DNA from: Dugong dugon
Lineage: Eukaryota; Chordata; Mammalia; Sirenia; Dugongidae
Assembly (NCBI GenBank): GCA_030035585.1
Contig: CM057474.1
Location: forward strand, 4,520,501-4,584,500
DNA: 64,000 nucleotides
Reading direction: 5' to 3'
Within the stretch, counting starts at the first letter, position 1, and each line of letters begins with the position of its first letter. The notes beneath the pieces are model-generated. The model did no database searches, was not told the origin of the DNA, and saw only the letters and a program-made list of their open reading frames with translations. Made by a program: the position numbers and the translations under genes. Positions 58,601 to 64,000 of the stretch are shown one piece after another.

Positions 58601-59658
58601 AGGTTTTGGTATGCTGTGTTTTCATTCTCATTTGATTCTAGGAATTTTTTGATTCTATCTCTGATTTCTTCTATTACCCAGTGATGTGTAAGCAGGGTAT
58701 TATTCAGTTTCCATGTAATTGATTTTTTTTCCTTGCTCTTTCTGTTGTTAATTTCTACCTTGATGGCATTGTGGTCAGAGAAGATACTTTGAAATATCTC
58801 AGCGTTTTGGATCTTGTTTAGGATTGCTGTGTGGTCTAAGATGTGGTCTATTCTGCAGAACGTTCCATGTGCATTGGAAAAGAATGTGTACTTTGCAGCA
58901 GTTGGATGGAGTGTTCTATATATGTCTGTGAGGTCAAGTTGGCTGATTGTGCCCTTTAGGTCTTCTGTATCTTTGCTGAGTTTCTTCTTAGTTGTTCTGT
59001 CCTTTACTGAGAGTGGTGTGTTGAAGTCTCCTACTATTATTTGTGGAACTGTCAATTTCTCTTTTCAGTGTTGTTAAAGTTTGTTTTATGTATTTTGGAA
59101 CCCTGTCATTGGGTGCCTAGATGGTTTATTATGGTCATGTCTTCATGATGGATTGTCCCCTTAATCATTATAGTGCCCTTCTTTGTCTTTTATGGTAGAT
59201 TTTGTTTTAAAGTCTATTTTATCTGAGATTAGAATTGCCACTCCTGCTCTTTTTTGGTAGTTGTTAGCTTGATATATTTTTTTCCAACCTTTGACTTTTA
59301 ATAAATTCACATCTTTGTTTCTAAAGTGTGTCTCTTGTAGACAGCATATTGATGGATCCTGTTTTCTTATCCATTCTGCCACTCTCCGTCTCTTTATGGG
59401 TGCATTGAGTCCATTTACATTCAGTGTAATTATTGATAGATGTGGGTTTGTTGTTGTCATTTTGTAGTGCTTTTTTTTGTGGTGCTGACATTTTCTTTGT
59501 TCTTCTTATTCTCTTGTGCTGAGTTACTTTTGTTTGTGGATTTTTGTTTCATTTCTTTTGTTTTTGTAGGTTTTGTTTTTGCTGAGACTTTATGTTTTTC
59601 CTCTTTTTTGCAATGAGTATGTTTGTTAACTTCCTTTGTGGTTACCATAAATTTTGCA
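55681..59658 (-). mobile_element. L1 LINE, about 4 kb, 3' part of a chimeric L1-28S rRNA insertion
   Basis: It runs antisense from a T-run (55676-55686) through ORF2. Domains in element order: endonuclease (59460 down to about 58700, NVNGLNAPIKRRRVAEWIRK at the start, SDHNAI near its end), reverse transcriptase (58100 to 57250, with [16 protein letters not shown] and LFADDMIVY), and the C-terminal region to about 56200. ORF2 is broken: a nonsense codon at 57771-57773, a shift near 58480, and disruption near 59160-59055. The RT YXDD-box equivalent (FADD) is retained. It lacks the long L1 3' UTR and ends 14 bases after an AATAAA (complement at 55701-55706). Confidence 0.95.
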
Positions 59659-59802
59659 AGGCCGGCGGACCCCGCCCCACACCCCTCACGGGGAAAGCGG
59701 AGGGGCGCCAGGGGCCTCCTACTTATTCTACACCTCTCATGTCTCTTCATTGTGCCAGACTATAGTCAAGCTCAACAGGGTCTTCTTTCCCCACTGATTC
59801 CG

Positions 59803-59833
<31 letters not shown>

Positions 59834-59913
59834 GTATAGTAGGTAGGGACAGTGGGAATCTCGTTCATCCATTCACGCACGTCACTGATTAGATGACGAG
59901 GCATTTGGCTACG

Positions 59914-59953
<40 letters not shown>

Positions 59954-60032
59954 CATTGAATTTCTTCACTTTGACATACAGAGCACTGGGCAGAAATCAC
60001 ATCACGTCAACACCCGCCGCGGGCCTTCGCAA
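59659..60032 (-). pseudogene. 28S rRNA fragment fused to the 5' end of the L1
   Basis: About 374 bp read in antisense as a conserved core piece of 28S ribosomal RNA, from 'gcgaaggcccgcggcggg' at 60030 through 'gtgatttctgcccagtgctc', 'aactatgactctcttaacg', 'gggattccgcc'-type stretches and 'gacatgagaggtgtagaata' down to 'gcggggtccgccggcc'. It contains the R2 retrotransposon target region, with one change (ttaacgtagcc for ttaaggtagcc). Differences from the remembered rRNA are few, many at CpG sites. rRNA sense and L1 sense run in the same direction, with rRNA upstream, as expected if reverse transcription of L1 RNA jumped to 28S rRNA. It is not a working rRNA gene. Confidence 0.95.
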
Positions 60033-60049
60033 CCACCTGGAATATTTTT
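60033..60049. repeat. Target-site direct repeat, copy 2
   Basis: CCACCTGGAATATTTTT directly after the 28S fragment. It closes the chimeric insertion and begins the next one. Confidence 0.92.
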
Positions 60050-60547
60050 AAAAAATTTGTTTATTTTGTTGTCCTTATTGAGAATGTACACCGCAAAACA
60101 TAACACCACTTCAGCAATTTCTACATGTACAGTTCAGTGACATTGATTATATTCTTTGAGTTTTGCAGCTATTCTCACCCTCCTTTTCTGAGTTGTTCCT
60201 CCCCCATTAATGTAAATTCACTTCCCCCTAAGGTTTCTGTCTAATATTTCAAGTTACTGTTGTCAATTTCATCGCATATAGATAAATCTTAAAAGAACAC
60301 AATGCTCAAGACAGACATTCTTTACTACTTGAGCTAAACTATTGTTTCATTTTAAGAAGACTTCAGGGAATATTTTTTGTTCAAGGAAGATTATCACAGG
60401 GCAATAGTTTCAGGGGTTCATCCAGCCTTCATGGCTCCAGAAAGTCTGCATTCCATGAGAATTTGAAATTTTGTTCTGTGATTTATCCCTCTTGATCAAA
60501 ATTCTTCTATAGAATCTTTCATCAAAATGTTCAATAATGGTAGCCGG
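60050..60547 (-). mobile_element. L1 tail copy between target repeats 2 and 3
   Basis: An L1 3' UTR fragment with an A/T-rich left end, then 'gagaatgtacaccgcaaaac', 'cattgattatattctttgag', 'cttcagggaatattttttgt' and 'ttcatggctccagaaagtct'. It ends in gtagccgg before the third target repeat. The same tail type occurs at 34837 and 42385. Confidence 0.9.
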
Positions 60548-60564
60548 CCACCTGGAATATTTTT
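60548..60564. repeat. Target-site direct repeat, copy 3
   Basis: A third identical CCACCTGGAATATTTTT, followed by gagtataaggaattactg, the presumed original right flank. Confidence 0.92.
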
Positions 60565-62350
60565 GAGTATAAGGAATTACTGAAGTAAGGTTCAAACTTT
60601 ATTATGTTTTTTCCAAATGGCTAGTACATTATTCCCAACAATTATTGAATCATCTGTTATTTCTTTTTTTTTTTCTGTAGCTAGCTAACTTGATGTTGTC
60701 CATCAACTTCATCTTTAATTATTGAGATAACTTTTTGAATGAATGTATATAAGATTATAAGAATTTATTTGCAGCAAACTGAAATTGATTTGAATAAAAT
60801 ATGTGTCCAGGCCTGGCATGGCTTCATTTTTATGAGTGGAGGATTTAAGTGAATTGTGTAGTTAGAGAAGAGGAACCAAGATCTCCGTACCTATGCTGTC
60901 ATACGTGTCTTCTGAGCTTGTAATTTGATTTAGTGAAGATGTGAACTTTCTGTCAGTTTTTTCTGTAATTCTGTTGGTTTCCTTTGACACTTATATTCAC
61001 GCACTTACAAAATGATTGGCGAATTATCCAAATATATGTAAGCTAAGTGGAGGTATATTAAACAGATAGAATGTAATCTATCAAAAACATTTAGGCCATC
61101 AGGTTGGAATTGGGAGCTGGAGAGTATTGAAATGTTTCAGGTGTATGAAAAGATTCTGTTTAAACTCTTGGCCTTAGCAGGTAAATCGGTTGGTTGGTTG
61201 AAGGGTTTCTAACTAAATTTCTTTGAATGTGCTGAGTCTTAAATGAAAATGTTCTAAAGAATTTAAAAGCAAAATTATAAACATTTTCTTTTGTCTTCAA
61301 AAGCACAGAAACAAAGAAAAAAAAAGTTTCCCCTTGGAAGAGAAGAATAAAACCTGAGCTTGTAGATTGTAGCATTTCATTAGTCCATTTTTCCTTATTT
61401 TATCAAAACAGTGAAAAACTCATAGTCTTATGCTTGGATATAGATTTTTACTGAGGTTTTCAGAGGTTGATTAGAGTAAAACAAAACCAGTCTCAGAATT
61501 ATTTAAGTGAAACAAAATACAAACGTTAAATGAAGCGGAGATCAAATGTGGGAAAATTTTACAGACTCCCTAAGTATGAATGTGGACATTTGATTTTACT
61601 GGAACTGTGCAGACCTCTGTTTATCTCTGACTGTGTCCGTGTGTTAATGCTACCTCTCTTTAATCAGTGTGGTCTTCACATTTAGGCTTCTTGTTTCCCT
61701 GAGTGAGTACACACTGTTGGCATGCCCGTTGGGGATGGTCCAGGAGAATGCCGATGTCCTTCAGACATACTCCTGGGCCATGCATGGTGATTCTGGAGTA
61801 GGATTTGATAACAGAGCCTGCGGCCATCTGTGGTCTTATGTAGAGTTCACTTCAGAGATCCACAATGTTTAACGGTTTATCTCTAAACATTTTGTACGTA
61901 GGTTGCTGTACTTTCTTATTTCATAGTTAAGTTTTAACCATTTCCTCAGTCTTCATGACTCGTAAACTAAGATCGGGTGTGATGTTAACACTGCTGGGAT
62001 GCCATAATGAGAATGGGCATGTATAAAAATACTATCTTTTATCGATTCTAAAATTGAGATACACTCCATAGTCAGTGGCAGATTAGATTAGATGAAATGT
62101 AGCTGTCTTTTTATTTTTTAATCAAAAGGACAAATTAACATTTGAGAAATAACCCCAGACTTCTCAGAACTTTTGGCCTGCGTATTCATGGACCACTTGG
62201 AAGGAGAATAACCGGTAAGTATCCTGTTTTTCCTTGCGACTGTACTGGGCTCGCAGCTTCATCTCTGCCCACAACTCTCTCCACCAGATCCTTGCTCACC
62301 TGGCAGCCTTGCTTTCTTAAATCTCTGTTTTCTCTGCGTGATAAACTGTT
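60565..62350. other. Intronic stretch
   Basis: No exon or young repeat was recognised in this AT-rich stretch. Confidence 0.4.
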
Positions 62351-62354
62351 ACCT

Positions 62355-62460
62355 CTGAGTCCAGTGGGTCTTAACTCAGCTGTGCATTTGAACCACCAGG
62401 AGAATTTTAAAAACATACCAATGCCGTGGTGCAGGTTCTGACTCATCCCCCTGGTCTGTG
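62355..62460. repeat. Possible MER-type hAT relic
   Basis: 'tgcatttgaaccaccaggag' then 'ttttaaaaacataccaatgc' recalls MER20/MER5-type elements. Weak. Confidence 0.3.
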
Positions 62461-62789
62461 AAACATGCCCGTCTCTCTCCTTTAGCCACAGGTCCTCTCT
62501 GGTCCTGTCTAATACATTGCCAGTGTCACAGATGTGCACTTCAGATGAGTAAGTAAGCACAAGCAAGCCTGTGCTTACCTTGCCTACTAGGTCATCTTGC
62601 CTCTGTCAGGGATTGTACATTTGAAAAGAGACTTTGATTCTGTAGGAAGTTGCTGTGGGATTGGGAGAGAGACAGATGCCAGCTATACCTAGAAGCAAAT
62701 TGTTTGATGTGAAAAATGTGAGATTGTTCACAACAGGTGATTTGGTAAGCAAGGTAAGCATGGTGCTTACTGGGTAATCTGCCCCTGTA

Positions 62790-62966
62790 TACCCACTGCC
62801 ATTGAGTCGGTTCAGACTCATAGCGACCCCATAGGGTTTCTAAGGCCGTAAATCTCTACAGAAGCAGACTGCCACATCTTTCTCCCATGGAGCCACCAGG
62901 TGGTTTCAAACCACCAACCTTTCGGTTAGCAGTCGATCGCTTTAACCACTGCGCCACCAGGGCTCC
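62790..62966 (-). repeat. AfroSINE, long form
   Basis: 'cccactgccattgagtcggt' at left and 'ccactgcgccaccagggctc' at right. Confidence 0.92.
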
Positions 62967-63054
62967 TTGCTCACTATATTAGGCTTCTCTTTTTCACTGC
63001 TATCCTGACCTGCTGTTGCTGACGTCATCATTCACCACCTGCCAACTGTCGATT

Positions 63055-63200
63055 TTTCCTTCCTTATCTTACCAGACATCTCTGTTGCGTTTGACACTGT
63101 TGCTCATTTCATTTCTTGAAACTCATTTTCTCAGGCTCTCCAGATGTTGGGCTTCATTGGTGTCCCTGGGTTTGGTCTCATTTTCTGTTGTGTTCTGACA
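63055..63200 (+). repeat. CR1/L2-like LINE relic
   Basis: One forward frame reads DISVAFDTVAHFIS, a diverged form of the reverse-transcriptase block with AFDTV(D)H that is typical of CR1/L2/L3-type LINEs. It is followed by a reading resembling GFIGVPG. A stop interrupts the frame. Only about 45 codons are visible. Confidence 0.5.
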
Positions 63201-63204
63201 TGGC

Positions 63205-64000
63205 AGTGTGTGGCGGTCGACCCAGTTCCTGCTTTTCACAAGAGCGTTTTCATGAGATTTTAACCAAATTCACTAATCTATTGGATTTCCAATTTCTCAT
63301 TTATGAAATGCAGTGATGCCAAAACCTGTGCAGGAATTAAAAAAAAAAAAAAATTTCCTCATGTGGGGAAGACGTGAAGTAGGCATCCTCATCATCATCA
63401 CCATAACGAGGAACGTAATTCCTTTATTAATCGTGTAATTAATAATAATTCAGAAAATCATGTCACCATGCCTTATTCTCTATAGCTCTGGGAACTCATA
63501 GAGAAATCAACGAACATCTTCCAAAACGAACAAAGGAGAGAAGACAGCCAGGCTGGAAGCTCTGATCCCTAAACTAGGCTGCGTCTATGATGGGAGACCA
63601 AAGGTGACCAGTGGCTGAGAGTGCAGGGTTAGCATCTGGCGAGGTCTGGGCTCGGTTTGTTTTGGAATTAATTCCAGGCATTTGTACTGAGGATGGAATC
63701 CCAGGTGGCACTCCTTGGGAGAATGAGCAGAGTTCCGGGGGAGGTAATTATATTACAGTTGCCACGTGGCTTCTGCGGTTTCCGAGGATTAGTTTGGATG
63801 GTCTGTTTGGGGTTGGCTGTTTTTATACAACATATTTGTTAGTTTTGCAGTATGGTATTCATGAGGATTAATGGCTGTATTAAGGAGGAATAAAGCTCAG
63901 ATTCTTCTGAGAACTTGTTATAAAAACATCCAGTCAAAATCCCCAGTCTGTGTGACCGTAATCTTTTAATTGAATTGAATAACGTGCTGTCTTATTCCGC
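63205..64000. other. Intronic stretch to the window end
   Basis: An A-run lies at 63339-63353 and a short atcatcatcatc run at 63390. No exon was recognised. Confidence 0.4.

Larger units (their letters stand above)
16078..64000 (+). other. TPD52: TPD52 first intron (5' part, continues past window)
   Basis: The intron begins at the GT of the donor at 16078. I looked for the next TPD52 exon (encoding GLLRTDPVPEEGEDV and the start of the coiled coil) on the + strand and did not find it, so the intron is at least 47.9 kb. A first intron of many tens of kb is consistent with my memory of the human gene. Apart from repeats listed separately, the intron shows no recognisable coding sequence. Most of the young L1 insertions in it are antisense to TPD52. 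Confidence 0.6.

Noticed and set aside
59659..60032. A genuine rRNA gene
   Set aside because: Only a piece of 28S, joined to L1 and enclosed in a target duplication, with substitutions at conserved sites.

Overview
This is a stretch of mammalian chromosome. It has no operon-style gene packing, long introns and intergenic DNA, one CpG island, and heavy interspersed-repeat content. About 30 copies of a tRNA-headed SINE whose 3' part reads 'gactcatagtgaccctat', together with RTE-clade (BovB-like) LINE sequence sharing that tail, are the signature of Afrotheria. The abundance and mix fit an elephant-like paenungulate best. Species is inferred from repeat families remembered, not from a database search.

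Only one protein-coding gene could be recognised. A CpG island at about 15.6-16.4 kb contains a short coding exon, ATG at 16059 followed by a GT donor at 16078, encoding MDRGEP plus one base. This matches the alternative first exon of TPD52 (tumor protein D52; the human short isoform begins MDRGEQ and then continues GLLRTDP). The + strand from 16078 to the window end is then read as the very long first intron of TPD52. No further TPD52 exon was found in the remaining 47.9 kb. The 15.6 kb upstream is intergenic, or intronic for longer upstream-start isoforms, and no exon was recognised there.

The rest is a layered record of retroposition. 0-15.6 kb: AfroSINEs, MIRs, an L1 split by an ERVL-type solo LTR, an inverted (twin-primed) RTE, and nested L1 tails. 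16.4-33 kb: TPD52 intron with AfroSINEs, MIRs, old L1 and LTR relics, and a 2.2 kb L1. 33.7-34.5 kb: an unexplained pair of 113-bp inverted repeats, about 96% identical. 34.8-46 kb: dense AfroSINE and L1 3'-end insertions and a second, larger palindrome split by an L1. 46-53 kb: mostly old, sparse repeats. 53.9-60.6 kb: an RTE, then a 4 kb antisense L1 joined at its 5' end to a piece of 28S rRNA, bounded by direct repeats that occur three times. 60.6-64 kb: quiet intron with one AfroSINE and a CR1/L2-like relic.

The most notable objects are the 28S rRNA-L1 chimeric insertion (59659-60032 joined to 55681-59658) with its triplicated 17-bp target sequence, and the 33667/34422 inverted repeat, which could form a long RNA hairpin in the TPD52 pre-mRNA. 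No CRISPR array, functional RNA gene, replication origin or intact virus was seen.
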